From Flavobacterium soyangense (GTDB taxonomy: Bacteria > Bacteroidota > Bacteroidia > Flavobacteriales > Flavobacteriaceae): a stretch of 64,000 bases of DNA. The DNA lies in the NCBI RefSeq assembly GCF_015277675.1, contig NZ_JADHEC010000022.1, positions 1 through 64,000 of the forward strand, written 5' to 3'. Under the pieces are notes generated by a model. It made no database searches. It was not told the origin of the DNA and saw only the letters and a list, made by a program, of their open reading frames with translations. How positions within the stretch are numbered: position 1 is the stretch's first letter; every line of letters starts with the position of its first letter. Positions 8,334 to 17,559 of the stretch are shown here, in pieces. The position numbers and the translations under genes are program-made.

Positions 8334-9314
8334 ATGGATAATAAAGATAAAGTAAAATGGGGAATTATAGGTTTAGGAAATATTGGTCATCAATTTGCTA
8401 AAGAATTGTTGCTAATTGAGGAGGCTCAACTTACTGCAGTAGCTTCAAGAAATATAGATAAAGCAAAAGATTTTGCGAATAGTTATAATTGTACTAAAGC
8501 GTATGGCAACTACGATGCTATTTTTAATGATGTAGATGTTGACATAATTTATATTGCCACACCCCATGATTCCCATGCCGCTTTAACCATAAAAGCGTTG
8601 CAGAATAATAAACATGTGCTTTGCGAAAAGCCCATTGCATTAAACTATAATGATGCTTTGCAGATGATTAATGCATCGAAAAATAATAATAAATTTTTCA
8701 TGGAAGCCTTTTGGACAAGATTCAATCCTTCGTTTCAGGAATCTTTTTCTAAAATTAAAACGGGTGAAATTGGAGAAATCAAATACATTAATGCTGATTT
8801 TGCCTTTCAAGTTGAAAAACTCGAAGGTAATAGGATGACTGACATAAATTTAGGTGGAGGATCGCTTTTAGATATTGGTGTATATCCCTTGTTTTTAAGT
8901 TATGTATTGTTAGGGATTCCAACAGAAATACTGGCAAAATCAAATTTTCATGAGTCCGGTGCTGATTTACAAACATCCATGATTTTGCAATATGATAATG
9001 CACAAGCCATTTTGCATTCAAGTTTTGTTTCTTCATCAAATATGAAAGCAACAATTAGCGGCACCAAAGGAAGAATTAATTTAAATCCTCTGTGGTTTGA
9101 AGCCCAATCCTATACTCTGATAAAAAACAATCATAAAATAAAATTTAAATTACCTACCAAAGGCAAAGGATATACATACGAAATTGAGGAATGTCACCAA
9201 TGCATAAAGGAAAACAGAATTGAAAGTAAATTATGGTCTCATCAAAATAGTTTAGAGCTTATCAAAATAATTGATGAAGTCAGAAGCCAAATAGGATTAG
9301 AATATCCTTTATAG
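8334..9314 (+). CDS. Gfo/Idh/MocA-family NAD(P)-dependent oxidoreductase
   Basis: This 326-residue cytoplasmic dehydrogenase has an N-terminal Rossmann fold (WGIIGLGNIGHQFA, residues 9-22) and the family motif CEKPIALN near residue 98, with the catalytic-type Lys. The C-terminal alpha/beta domain carries GGGSLLDIGVYPL, where the His of some relatives is replaced. It most resembles the dihydrodiol/xylose dehydrogenase branch. The substrate is probably a sugar or polyol but cannot be assigned. It stands alone, divergent from the epimerase gene. Confidence 0.85.
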   Translation: MDNKDKVKWGIIGLGNIGHQFAKELLLIEEAQLTAVASRNIDKAKDFANSYNCTKAYGNYDAIFNDVDVDIIYIATPHDSHAALTIKALQNNKHVLCEKPIALNYNDALQMINASKNNNKFFMEAFWTRFNPSFQESFSKIKTGEIGEIKYINADFAFQVEKLEGNRMTDINLGGGSLLDIGVYPLFLSYVLLGIPTEILAKSNFHESGADLQTSMILQYDNAQAILHSSFVSSSNMKATISGTKGRINLNPLWFEAQSYTLIKNNHKIKFKLPTKGKGYTYEIEECHQCIKENRIESKLWSHQNSLELIKIIDEVRSQIGLEYPL

Positions 9315-9470
9315 AATAGAGATATTGTTTTTATAATTGTATGTTTCTTCAATTTTATTCCAATGTTTTAACAGGTACTTCTGAAGATTGTAGGAATTTT
9401 TTCAAATATTTAATTCAAATAGCCGAAATATTGAAATGTTTTCTATATTTTTAAAATCTAATAAATAAGT

Positions 9471-11006
9471 ATGCTAGTTAAAGTTTTTGGAAGTGCCGTT
9501 TTTGGAGTCGAAGCTACAACAATTACAGTCGAAGTTAATATGGACAAGGGAATTGGCTATCATTTAGTTGGTTTACCAGACAACGCCATAAAAGAAAGTA
9601 GTTATAGAATTGCAGCCGCACTCAAAAACAATGGCTATTCTATGCCCGGTAAAAAGATTACCATCAATATGGCTCCCGCCGATTTGCGGAAAGAAGGTTC
9701 GGCTTATGATTTGACTTTGGCAATAGGCATTCTCGTGGCTTCCGCCCAAATAAAAGCCGATGAAATTGATAAGTATATTATTATGGGAGAGCTTTCTCTT
9801 GATGGTGGTTTACAACCCATTCGCGGTGCTTTGCCCATTGCCATTAAAGCTAAAGAAGAAGGTTTTAAAGGTTTTTTTCTGCCAATGCAAAACGTTAAGG
9901 AAGCTGCAATTGTTGCTGGTCTAGATGTTTATGGGGTCGAAAACATTCAGGAAGTTGTTGATTTTCTGGAAGGAAAAGGAACTTTAGAACCAACAGTGAT
10001 CGACACTAGAGCGGAGTTTTATAAAACATTGGATTTTCCAGAATTTGATTTTTCTGATGTCAAAGGGCAAGAAAGCATCAAGCGTTGTATGGAAATAGCC
10101 GCAGCCGGTGGTCATAATATCATTCTTATTGGCCCGCCTGGAGCAGGTAAAACAATGCTTGCCAAGCGTTTACCCAGTATTTTGCCGCCAATGACTTTGC
10201 GAGAAGCATTAGAAACTACTAAAATTCATAGTGTTGCCGGAAAATTAAAAGAGGCCGGATTAATGAACCAACGGCCGTTTCGAAGTCCTCATCATACCAT
10301 TTCGAATGTGGCACTTGTTGGAGGTGGGAGTTATCCGCAACCCGGTGAAATTTCTATGGCGCACAATGGCGTTTTGTTTCTGGATGAATTACCGGAATTC
10401 AAGCGAGATGTTCTCGAAGTGATGCGTCAACCCCTGGAAGATCGTGAAGTGACCATTTCCAGAGCCAAGTTTACTGTGACCTACCCTTCGTCATTTATGT
10501 TGGTTGCCAGTATGAATCCAAGTCCGAGTGGCTTTTTTAATGATCCGGATTCACCACAAACTTCTTCGCCACACGAAATGCAACGGTATTTAAGTAAGAT
10601 TTCAGGGCCTTTATTGGATAGAATAGACATTCATATTGAAGTAACGCCAGTTCCTTTCGAAAAATTATCAGAAGATCAAAAAGCCGAAAGTAGCGTCGAT
10701 ATCCGGAAACGAGTTACCGCAGCGAGAGAAATCCAAACGGAACGTTTCGTGCAAATGGAAAACATCCACTACAATGCTCAAATGAATACCAAACATATCA
10801 GGGAATATTGTGTTCTTGATGATGTTTCGAAACAATTATTGAAAACCGCAATGGAACGCCTGAATCTTTCGGCGCGCGCATACGACAGGATTTTGAAAGT
10901 AGCCAGAACAATCGCTGATTTAGAAGCCGCACCAAAGGTTATTTCGTCACATATTGCCGAAGCGATTCAGTATAGAAGTTTGGATAGAGATGGGTGGTTG
11001 GGATGA
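9471..11006 (+). CDS. YifB/ComM-type Mg-chelatase-like AAA+ ATPase
   Basis: This 511-residue protein has three parts. The N-terminal ChlI-like domain (about 20-140) contains KEGSAYDLTLAIGIL. The Mg-chelatase AAA+ core (about 190-395) has Walker A GPPGAGKTM, Walker B LFLDELPEF, and the sensor region SMNPSPSG. The C-terminal helical domain (about 405-500) contains LSARAYDRILKVARTIADLE. ComM of this family is a hexameric helicase that promotes branch migration of incoming DNA during natural transformation; many non-competent bacteria keep it. The start at MLVKVFGSAVFG is the standard one. It appears monocistronic. Confidence 0.93.
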   Translation: MLVKVFGSAVFGVEATTITVEVNMDKGIGYHLVGLPDNAIKESSYRIAAALKNNGYSMPGKKITINMAPADLRKEGSAYDLTLAIGILVASAQIKADEIDKYIIMGELSLDGGLQPIRGALPIAIKAKEEGFKGFFLPMQNVKEAAIVAGLDVYGVENIQEVVDFLEGKGTLEPTVIDTRAEFYKTLDFPEFDFSDVKGQESIKRCMEIAAAGGHNIILIGPPGAGKTMLAKRLPSILPPMTLREALETTKIHSVAGKLKEAGLMNQRPFRSPHHTISNVALVGGGSYPQPGEISMAHNGVLFLDELPEFKRDVLEVMRQPLEDREVTISRAKFTVTYPSSFMLVASMNPSPSGFFNDPDSPQTSSPHEMQRYLSKISGPLLDRIDIHIEVTPVPFEKLSEDQKAESSVDIRKRVTAAREIQTERFVQMENIHYNAQMNTKHIREYCVLDDVSKQLLKTAMERLNLSARAYDRILKVARTIADLEAAPKVISSHIAEAIQYRSLDRDGWLG

Positions 11007-11030
11007 TTTAGAGTATGTTTGAATTGGAAT

Positions 11031-11070
11031 GGGCACGGATTGCAAATCCGCTATCGGATTTGTTTGAGTA
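11031..11070. repeat. Dispersed hairpin repeat, copy 1 (GATTGCAAATC..GCTATCGG family)
   Basis: The segment GCACGGATTGCAAATCCG is followed by CTATCGGATTTG. It folds as CAAATCC/GGATTTG around loop GCTATC. Related copies occur at 13846-13890 and 25179-25215. It sits between yifB and the orphan genes that follow. Confidence 0.5.
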
Positions 11071-11101
11071 GGTACAGAATAATAAATGTAAAAAGAATAA
11101 A

Positions 11102-11341
11102 ATGAATAATATAAATCAAAACGAATATGAGGATTACAATAAACTAATGCTACAACTAAGAGGGATGGATCTTAAAGAAATCATTTTGCTTTTTGTAGAG
11201 TCACGAACAGGTCCCTTGGAAAAAAGAGAATATATAACTCTTTCTTTAGTATTTGAAATTGCTAAAATAGAAGATATGTTAGAAAAAAATTATGGAGATA
11301 GAGTGAAAATTGGAAACCTTCGACATCCCTTAGGACTCTAA
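11102..11341 (+). CDS. Small hypothetical protein
   Basis: This 79-residue, acidic, predicted helical protein has no signal, membrane segment or known motif that I recognise. The ORF starts a short accessory patch between yifB and the DEAD-box helicase. It is followed after 87 bases by the SEC-C-tailed gene on the same strand, with which it may be co-transcribed. Codon use looks native (AT-rich). It may be translated, but only the clean ORF and its neighbour support this. Confidence 0.5.
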   Translation: MNNINQNEYEDYNKLMLQLRGMDLKEIILLFVESRTGPLEKREYITLSLVFEIAKIEDMLEKNYGDRVKIGNLRHPLGL

Positions 11342-11428
11342 AAATATTGAATTTTATGTAGTATTTGGCGCGCAAAATTATCGTTTCTTATAATGCAGAA
11401 TTTTTACTACTAACAGTAAATTTATAAT

Positions 11429-12079
11429 ATGATTACTTACCTAAGCCCAATTATAAAAACCCTTATCATTCAAAAATTATTTGATAAAATTAATAGCGAA
11501 TTTGAAGAAGAGATTATTCCAGTGATTCCAGAAAAATATGCTATAAACAGACATTGTCTTTATAATGTTGAACAAAAAATAAAAAATGATGGCGGCACAG
11601 CGTGTTTTGGATGGTCAATATATCAATCTGAAGACTTATGTGAAGCGGAAAAACACGTTGTTTGGGAAAACTCAGAGGGTGATTTAATCGATGTAACACC
11701 AAATGAAGTTGGGTTAAAACAAATAATGTTCTTACCAGATAATAGATACAAAAATGTAGATGAGTTAAATGTCAGAATAAATTTGTCTGATTCTAAAGCT
11801 ATAGATACTTTAATAAGTTTGTTTTCGATAGACCATCAATTATATCTTGATTACGCAATAAAAATCAAGAATGGATTTACGATGCCCAATGACGTAAAAA
11901 GGATGCAAGATGAAGTTAAAAATATAATTGATTTTTATCAAGATTATATTGGTAAAGGTGTTAAAAGATTTACTGTATGTTATTGTGGTAGTAATAAATC
12001 ATATAATAATTGTCATTCTAATATTACTATAAAAGACTTAAATAAGAAATTAGTTGAATTTAGATTAAATAGAAAATAG
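11429..12079 (+). CDS. Hypothetical protein with C-terminal SEC-C-type zinc motif
   Basis: This 216-residue soluble protein of unknown function ends in CYCGSNKSYNNCH (residues about 186-198). That fits the SEC-C pattern CxCGSxKxYxxCH known from the SecA tail, where it binds zinc and contacts SecB and ribosomes. The rest is novel to me. It includes AEKHVVWENSEGDLIDVTPN, a pattern seen in small hypothetical zinc-binding proteins. It lies between two repeat elements (11031-11070 and 12237-12309), which suggests mobile accessory origin. Confidence 0.6.
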   Translation: MITYLSPIIKTLIIQKLFDKINSEFEEEIIPVIPEKYAINRHCLYNVEQKIKNDGGTACFGWSIYQSEDLCEAEKHVVWENSEGDLIDVTPNEVGLKQIMFLPDNRYKNVDELNVRINLSDSKAIDTLISLFSIDHQLYLDYAIKIKNGFTMPNDVKRMQDEVKNIIDFYQDYIGKGVKRFTVCYCGSNKSYNNCHSNITIKDLNKKLVEFRLNRK

Positions 12080-12180
12080 TTTTGATTTTTAAAGTTAAAA
12101 TTAAACTAGTCCGCTCGGATTTTCACTAAACAAATCAAGTTGGTTAGCACAGTTTTGCAAAATGTTCCCATTAACGATAG

Positions 12181-12215
12181 AGACTTTTATCTCAAAGATT
12201 TTAATATAAAAGTCT
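12181..12215. repeat. Inverted repeat between the SEC-C gene and the DEAD-box helicase
   Basis: AGACTTTTAT (12181-12190) and ATAAAAGTCT (12206-12215) are exact reverse complements with a 15-base loop. An A-run follows rather than a T-run, so it is not a classical terminator on the plus strand. Confidence 0.5.
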
Positions 12216-12236
12216 TTAGAAAAAAAAAGTAGATTA

Positions 12237-12309
12237 TAACCCCGATTGCAGAGGAAATCCTCCCGATTTTTCATCGGGAGATTGCAACGTAAAGCGGGAA
12301 ATATTTTCT
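12237..12309 (+). ncRNA. Diverged Flavo-1-like structured RNA element
   Basis: The 5' part TAACCCCGATTGCAGAGG, then AAATCC, is followed by the hairpin CTCCCGAT/ATCGGGAG and the 3' part GATTGCAACGTAAAGCGGGA. Part by part this aligns with the better copies at 26938-27021 and 58517-58600, with a one-base insertion and several substitutions. It lies downstream of both convergent neighbours. The family name is my recollection and needs a covariance-model search. Confidence 0.45.
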
Positions 12310-12344
12310 TAAGAAACTAAAATTGTGTGCTCCTAAAAAACAAT

Positions 12345-13634
12345 TTATCTATTAGAACGTCTATCATTATTTTGTTGAGGACGTCTTGGACCAAAGCTAT
12401 TATTACTGCTTCTATTTGTAGTATCTGTTTTGGGTTGTCGAGGAGTTGAATTGCGTTGTTGTCTTCCTTGGCCTTGCTTTATTGGCTCGGTCGAAGCATT
12501 AGGATCTGGCTCAAAACCTTTGATGTTTTCTTTCGGCAATTTCAAACCCACTAATTTTTCGATATCGCGTAAAAAAACAGTTTCGTCTGGACTAAACAAC
12601 GAAATGGCTTCTCCACTTGCTCCGGCACGACCTGTTCTCCCAATTCGGTGAACGTAATCTTCCGGAATATTAGGCAATTCAAAATTTACAACGTGTGGTA
12701 ATAAGGGAATGTCCAAACCACGTGCGGCAATATCGGTAGCGACTAAAGCGGTTAGCGTTCCATCTTTAAAACCGGCTAAGGCTTTTGTTCTGGCGCCTTG
12801 ACCTTTATTACCGTGAATAGCTGCTGCTTTTATGCCTGCACTAATCATGCTTTCGGTTAGTTTATTGGCACCTTGTTTGGTACGCGTAAAAACCAAAATC
12901 TGTTTCCAGTTGCCTTCGGTAATCAGTTTTATGATAAATTCTGTTTTTTTCTCTTTGGCGCAAGGATATACTTTTTGGATAATTGCGTCAACTGTTGTGT
13001 TTTCTGGTGTGGCTTCGACCTGAACAGGATGGTGCAAAATTCCCATTGCTAATTTCTTGATGTCTTTTGAAAAGGTTGCCGAAAATAGCAAGTTTTGCCT
13101 TTTGGATGGCAATACTTTCATAATACGTTCAATATCCCGTAAAAATCCCATATCAAGCATACGGTCCGCTTCATCTAAAACCAAAATTTCAACTTTAGAC
13201 AGCGATACCAAACCTTGATTATGCAAATCGATCAATCGACCGGGAGTGGCCACCAAAATATCAAGACCTTGTCGTATTTGGGCAGCTTGTGGATTTTGGT
13301 TTACACCTCCAAATATTACGGCAGAGCGCAAATCGACAAACTCACTGTATTCTTTTATATTAGCTAAAATCTGAGCTGCTAATTCTCGTGTTGGGGTCAA
13401 TATTAAGGCACGAATAGGTCTATGACTTAAGTGTTTTCCTTGCGATAATATTTGTAATATTGGTAACGTGAAACCTGCTGTTTTTCCAGTTCCTGTTTGT
13501 GCAGATGCTAATACATCTTTGCCTTCTAAGATGGGTGGAATTGCTTTTTTTTGTATTGGAGAAGGTGTTGTGTATCCTTTTTTGCTGATGGCTTTTAATA
13601 AAGCATCAGATAAGCCTAATGAGTTAAATGACAT
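12345..13634 (-). CDS. DEAD-box RNA helicase, RhlE-like
   Basis: This 429-residue ATP-dependent RNA-unwinding enzyme has all core motifs in order: Q motif [14 protein letters not shown], motif [11 protein letters not shown], Ia [27 protein letters not shown], then ARGLDIP and [10 protein letters not shown] in the second RecA domain. The last 50 residues are low-complexity, rich in Q, N, R and P ([13 protein letters not shown] at the very end), a typical RNA-binding tail. It acts in ribosome assembly or mRNA decay. A small inverted repeat GTGTTTA/TAAACAC (13640-13658) lies just upstream of the ATG and could form a leader hairpin. Confidence 0.92.
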   Translation of the reverse strand: MSFNSLGLSDALLKAISKKGYTTPSPIQKKAIPPILEGKDVLASAQTGTGKTAGFTLPILQILSQGKHLSHRPIRALILTPTRELAAQILANIKEYSEFVDLRSAVIFGGVNQNPQAAQIRQGLDILVATPGRLIDLHNQGLVSLSKVEILVLDEADRMLDMGFLRDIERIMKVLPSKRQNLLFSATFSKDIKKLAMGILHHPVQVEATPENTTVDAIIQKVYPCAKEKKTEFIIKLITEGNWKQILVFTRTKQGANKLTESMISAGIKAAAIHGNKGQGARTKALAGFKDGTLTALVATDIAARGLDIPLLPHVVNFELPNIPEDYVHRIGRTGRAGASGEAISLFSPDETVFLRDIEKLVGLKLPKENIKGFEPDPNASTEPIKQGQGRQQRNSTPRQPKTDTTNRSSNNSFGPRRPQQNNDRRSNR

Positions 13635-13845
13635 AAATTGTGTTTATGAAGTAAACACTATTATTTTGTGTACTTCTTTAATTTGGCGCGAAGGTACAGC
13701 TAATTTTATGGATGTGGTTTTGATTGCTTGACTTTGTTTCGATATTTGGTTTTTAATGCGTACTCATTGCAATTATCAAGACTGTCTTTTTGATTAAAAT
13801 TACATGTATCGGTTCTTACTTTTTTGCATGCATTTATGGGAATAG

Positions 13846-13890
13846 ATTGCAAATCTAAGCTATCGGAGATAGTTTGCAACAAACTTGTTG
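13846..13890. repeat. Dispersed hairpin repeat, copy 2
   Basis: GATTGCAAATCTAAGCTATC is followed by GGAGATAGTTTGCAAC. It shares GATTGCAAATC and GCTATCGG with the copies at 11031 and 25179. It lies in the 292-base gap between the helicase gene and the membrane-protein gene, which is otherwise empty apart from the helicase promoter region. Confidence 0.45.
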
Positions 13891-13926
13891 TTATTAGCGA
13901 TTTTATAAAGCAAAATTTTGTTAATC

Positions 13927-14724
13927 TTAAATTTCTTTATTGGCTATTTCCTCAATTTCACTTATTGAATCAATCCCTATTATGTTTTTGTAAATCATAT
14001 AATTCATTGAATATACAAATGGCATTGTAAAAAGCATACCAATGCAAAAACCAAAAATCCCAATCATTGCTGCAATAAGTGATACAATTATTAATCCTAA
14101 TAGAATTAATGGTTGTTTTGAAACGATTATAATACTTGATTTTATGGCATCAATGGAATTCAATTTTCCAAAAATAATAAACGGAATTGTCAAAAAAGTT
14201 AAAAAAGATATTGTCAAAGAAATTAAAGAACCAATTATATTAAATCCTACAAATTCAAGGAGCGTCGTAAGGCTCATATTTACCAATGTAATTATAAAAA
14301 CTGCAATAAAAATATTAGAAAAATAGGGAGATTTGTAGTACGAAAACATCGTTGACACATGAAATTCCTCATCTTTTTCGCCACAATCTGCCATTTTAAG
14401 AAAACCAGCCATAAACGGATTTAGAAGTCCGGAAAGTAATATCGTAACTGCATTGATTTGTATTACAATATCTAGAGGCTTTTCCTTAAGTTCAGAAAAA
14501 TGTATTAGCTTTTTGCTAAACGCTTCCATATTTTCAATTCCAATGTAAGAAATCATTCCAACGGACATAAGAATAATCATAAATATAAAAAAGAACAAAA
14601 GTATCAAACCGGCATACAATGCTATTTTTTTATAATTTTTAAAAGCATTTTCGAAAACTGTACCAAAATCAAGTTCGTATCCATTAATTCTTATATCTTC
14701 TATTCTTTCTTTTACTGACTTCAT
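13927..14724 (-). CDS. Hypothetical multi-pass membrane protein
   Basis: This 265-residue protein has about five or six hydrophobic helices. The first is ALYAGLILLFFFIFMIILMS near residue 36, and the later ones are rich in G, I and F. The N-terminus is charged and cytoplasmic-looking. It resembles DUF975-type or glycerophosphodiesterase-membrane-domain proteins only in general layout. I do not recognise the family. It is the last gene of a minus-strand run, 29 bases after the nitroreductase stop. Confidence 0.6.
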   Translation of the reverse strand: MKSVKERIEDIRINGYELDFGTVFENAFKNYKKIALYAGLILLFFFIFMIILMSVGMISYIGIENMEAFSKKLIHFSELKEKPLDIVIQINAVTILLSGLLNPFMAGFLKMADCGEKDEEFHVSTMFSYYKSPYFSNIFIAVFIITLVNMSLTTLLEFVGFNIIGSLISLTISFLTFLTIPFIIFGKLNSIDAIKSSIIIVSKQPLILLGLIIVSLIAAMIGIFGFCIGMLFTMPFVYSMNYMIYKNIIGIDSISEIEEIANKEI

Positions 14725-14753
14725 ATTTTGTTTTTTGTTAGTTTAATTTATTA

Positions 14754-15491
14754 TTATATTTTAAAATAGACTTCTTCAAAAGGAACTCTGAATCGTTCTG
14801 TAAAAACTCCTTTTTCTTCCCGAATGCCGCAGGCGATAATCATATTTATTTCTGCAGAAGATGGTAATTTCAATGCTTTCTTGACCATTACCGAATCAAA
14901 ACCTTCCATCGGACAGGTGTCATAATTTATGGCGGCCATACTAATCATAAAATTTTGAGCAGCAAGTCCAGCACTTTTATGCGCTACAACTCTCATATCG
15001 CTTTGTCGTGCTTCCCGATAAATGGGTCTAAATAGTCCAATAATTTGGAAGGCAATGTATTTTATAATTCCCAGAATTCCCAAAAATTCAGAGTAAATTG
15101 ATGGTACAATTTTTTTATAATAATTCATGGCAAATTTTTCTCTTTTTGAATATTCTGATGCCGGTTTATCTCCATATTGCGATTTTAAAAAGTCAATATT
15201 GGATTGAGCTCTTTTTCGCCACAAATCTTTTCTGGCTACAATAACCACCATTTGTTGTGCTGTTTTTGCAGCTGATTGACCAAAACTTGCTTCTGTGAGT
15301 TTTTTAAGAATTTCCGGAGAAACGACGTGGTAAAATTCCCAAAGTTGCATATTACTGCTTGTCGCTGCCAATGTTGCTAAATGGATGCATTCTTTTACTT
15401 TGTTATCATCGATAGGTTCGGTTTTATAAACTCTAACGGAACGGCGGTAGTTTATGGCTTCGCTTACCGTTTTTTCATTGGTTACAACCAT
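14754..15491 (-). CDS. Nitroreductase-family flavoprotein
   Basis: This 245-residue FMN-dependent NAD(P)H oxidoreductase has the FMN-phosphate motif RRSVRVYKTEPI near the N-terminus, SSNMQLWEF, and the C-terminal GIREEKGVFTERFR. It is longer than minimal nitroreductases because of an insert (about residues 105-150) with a hydrophobic run GILGIIKYIAFQIIGLF that may touch the membrane. Its start overlaps the aldehyde dehydrogenase stop by 10 bases, so the two are coupled. The natural substrate is unknown. Confidence 0.85.
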   Translation of the reverse strand: MVVTNEKTVSEAINYRRSVRVYKTEPIDDNKVKECIHLATLAATSSNMQLWEFYHVVSPEILKKLTEASFGQSAAKTAQQMVVIVARKDLWRKRAQSNIDFLKSQYGDKPASEYSKREKFAMNYYKKIVPSIYSEFLGILGIIKYIAFQIIGLFRPIYREARQSDMRVVAHKSAGLAAQNFMISMAAINYDTCPMEGFDSVMVKKALKLPSSAEINMIIACGIREEKGVFTERFRVPFEEVYFKI

Positions 15492-16810
15492 TTTAATATT
15501 GTTTTAATTGTTGCTAATTTGTCTTTATAGGGAGCATAACGCATTGGTAAATCTAAGAAATTTGATTTTTTTAGAATACTTTTTCTATGTGAAAAGACGT
15601 CAAAACTTAAACTTCCGTGGTATGCGCCAATGCCACTGTGACCAACACCTCCAAAAGGCAATCTTTTATTCGAAAAATGAACCATAGTGTCATTGACACA
15701 GCCACCTCCAAACGAATATTTTTGAATCATTTGTTTTGTAAAAATATGATTCTCGGTGAATAAATATAAGGCCAAAGATTTTTCGTATCTGGAAATTACG
15801 GTTTCAATATCAGTCTCGTTTTCGTATGCTATTATTGGTAATATGGGCCCAAAAATCTCGTCTTTCATAACTTGACTGTAAGGCAATGGCTCTTCCATAA
15901 GGGTAGGGGCAATGTAGCAATTTTTGATATCGCTTTGTCCTCCAAAAATCACCTTTTCAGGCTCAATCATATCTACTAATCGTTGCCAGTTTTTTGTATT
16001 TACTATTCTTGCGTAATCAGGTGATTCACTAGGATTTTTGCCATAAGCTTTGGTAATTTCTTCTTTCAAATAGCCGATAAAATGACTTTTCATATCTTTT
16101 TGAATCAGAATATAATCAGGGGCAATACACGTTTGTCCCGCATTCATAAATTTTCCCCAAACGATTCTTTTGGCAGCCATTTTCAAATTAGCCGTTTCAT
16201 CAATGATACAAGGGTTTTTCCCGCCGAGTTCAAGTGTCACGGGAGTAAGATTTTCGGCGGCGGCTTTTGCCACAATTTTGCCTACAGCTACACTTCCTGT
16301 AAAAAAGATATAATCCCAACGTTCAGATAGTAATTTTTGTGAAACTTCAACTCCGCCTTCAATAACTTCTACGTGGGTTTTATCGAATACTTTCGCAATT
16401 ATTTCAGCAATAATCTCAGATGTTTTTGGTGTGAGTTCAGATGGTTTTACCACGACTTGATTTCCTGCTGCAACCGCTGAAATTAAGGGACAAAGTGCCA
16501 ACTGAAAAGGATAATTCCAAGGAGCAATTATTAAAACTTTGCCGTAAGGTTCTTTGTAGATATAATCTTTTGAAGGGAAATTTAGAATTGAAGGAAAAAC
16601 TCTTTTTGGTTTAGACCATTTTTTTATGTTCTTAATAGTGTCTTTTAATTCTGAAATTACATAACTGGTTTCGGTGAGAACGGCTTCAAATGCTGGCTTT
16701 TTAAAATCATCGTATAAAGCCTGAATGATTTCTTTTTCGTGAGTGATAACAGCATTAAGAAGCTTTATCAGTGTCTCTTTTCTGAAATTAATGTTGGTTT
16801 TATAGTCCAT
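15482..16810 (-). CDS. NAD(P)-dependent aldehyde dehydrogenase
   Basis: This 442-residue class-3-like aldehyde dehydrogenase is short, as in the fatty-aldehyde group. Visible motifs: APWNYPFQLALCPL, the cofactor-binding FFTGSVAVGK, the general-base Glu in TLELGGKNP, and the catalytic Cys in NAGQTCIAPDY. The C-terminal segment RYAPYKDKLATIKTILKWL is amphipathic, as in membrane-attached relatives. It oxidises aldehydes to acids, perhaps lipid-derived ones. It is coupled to the nitroreductase downstream. Confidence 0.92.
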   Translation of the reverse strand: MDYKTNINFRKETLIKLLNAVITHEKEIIQALYDDFKKPAFEAVLTETSYVISELKDTIKNIKKWSKPKRVFPSILNFPSKDYIYKEPYGKVLIIAPWNYPFQLALCPLISAVAAGNQVVVKPSELTPKTSEIIAEIIAKVFDKTHVEVIEGGVEVSQKLLSERWDYIFFTGSVAVGKIVAKAAAENLTPVTLELGGKNPCIIDETANLKMAAKRIVWGKFMNAGQTCIAPDYILIQKDMKSHFIGYLKEEITKAYGKNPSESPDYARIVNTKNWQRLVDMIEPEKVIFGGQSDIKNCYIAPTLMEEPLPYSQVMKDEIFGPILPIIAYENETDIETVISRYEKSLALYLFTENHIFTKQMIQKYSFGGGCVNDTMVHFSNKRLPFGGVGHSGIGAYHGSLSFDVFSHRKSILKKSNFLDLPMRYAPYKDKLATIKTILKWL

Positions 16811-16853
16811 AAATTAAAACTTAAATAAGTCCTAAAGATACATTTTTTTCAAA

Positions 16854-17543
16854 TTAAATGGCATTCCAAATCACATCATTTGGAACAGGAGCAATAATTA
16901 TTAAATTTTCTTTGGAAACAGGATGAACAAAAACCAGTTTTCGGGCATGAAGATGAATTCCTCCATCAGGATTGCTGCGGTCAAAACCATATTTCAAATC
17001 TCCTTTTATCGGAGAACCTATTGCCGAAAGTTGGGCACGAATTTGGTGATGTCTTCCGGTATGAAGGTTGATTTCCAGGGCAAAATAATTATTGAGTTCC
17101 TTGATAATTTTATAGTCTAAACTTGCTAATTTACTGTCGGGAACTTCTTTTAAATGTGCTTTTGAAGTATTGTTTTTTTCGTTTCTTTTTAGAAAATGAA
17201 TGAGTTTATCTTCCGGATTTTCAGGCCTGTTTTTCACGATTGCCCAATAGGTTTTTTGGGTTTCCCGATTGCTGAACAATTCGTTCATTCGAGTTAAAGC
17301 CTTACTGGTTCTGGCAAAAACTACAATTCCTGTTGTAGGTCTGTCCAATCTGTGTACGACTCCCAGAAAGACTTCGCCGGGTTTATTGTATTTATCTTTG
17401 ATGTATTCTTTTACAACCTCAGAAAGTGGTTTGTCGCCTGTTTTGTCGCCCTGGACAATATCGCCCACACGTTTGTTGACCACAATTATATGATTGTCTT
17501 CGTGCAGAATTTGGATGTTATTTTTGTTGGATAGTATTTTCAT
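16854..17543 (-). CDS. RluA-family pseudouridine synthase
   Basis: This 229-residue RNA-modifying enzyme has the catalytic motif VVHRLDRPTTGIVVFARTSK, with the active Asp in HRLDRPTTG near residues 64-72. It also has the later GRHHQIRAQL and the C-terminal LHARKLVF. No S4 domain is present, so it is the short type. I start at the ATG at 17543, because the codon in front is TTG. It is 16 bases downstream of the ArnT-like gene. The target RNA (23S, 16S or tRNA) cannot be told from sequence. Confidence 0.9.
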   Translation of the reverse strand: MKILSNKNNIQILHEDNHIIVVNKRVGDIVQGDKTGDKPLSEVVKEYIKDKYNKPGEVFLGVVHRLDRPTTGIVVFARTSKALTRMNELFSNRETQKTYWAIVKNRPENPEDKLIHFLKRNEKNNTSKAHLKEVPDSKLASLDYKIIKELNNYFALEINLHTGRHHQIRAQLSAIGSPIKGDLKYGFDRSNPDGGIHLHARKLVFVHPVSKENLIIIAPVPNDVIWNAI

Positions 17544-17559
17544 CAATTAAAAGACTTCT

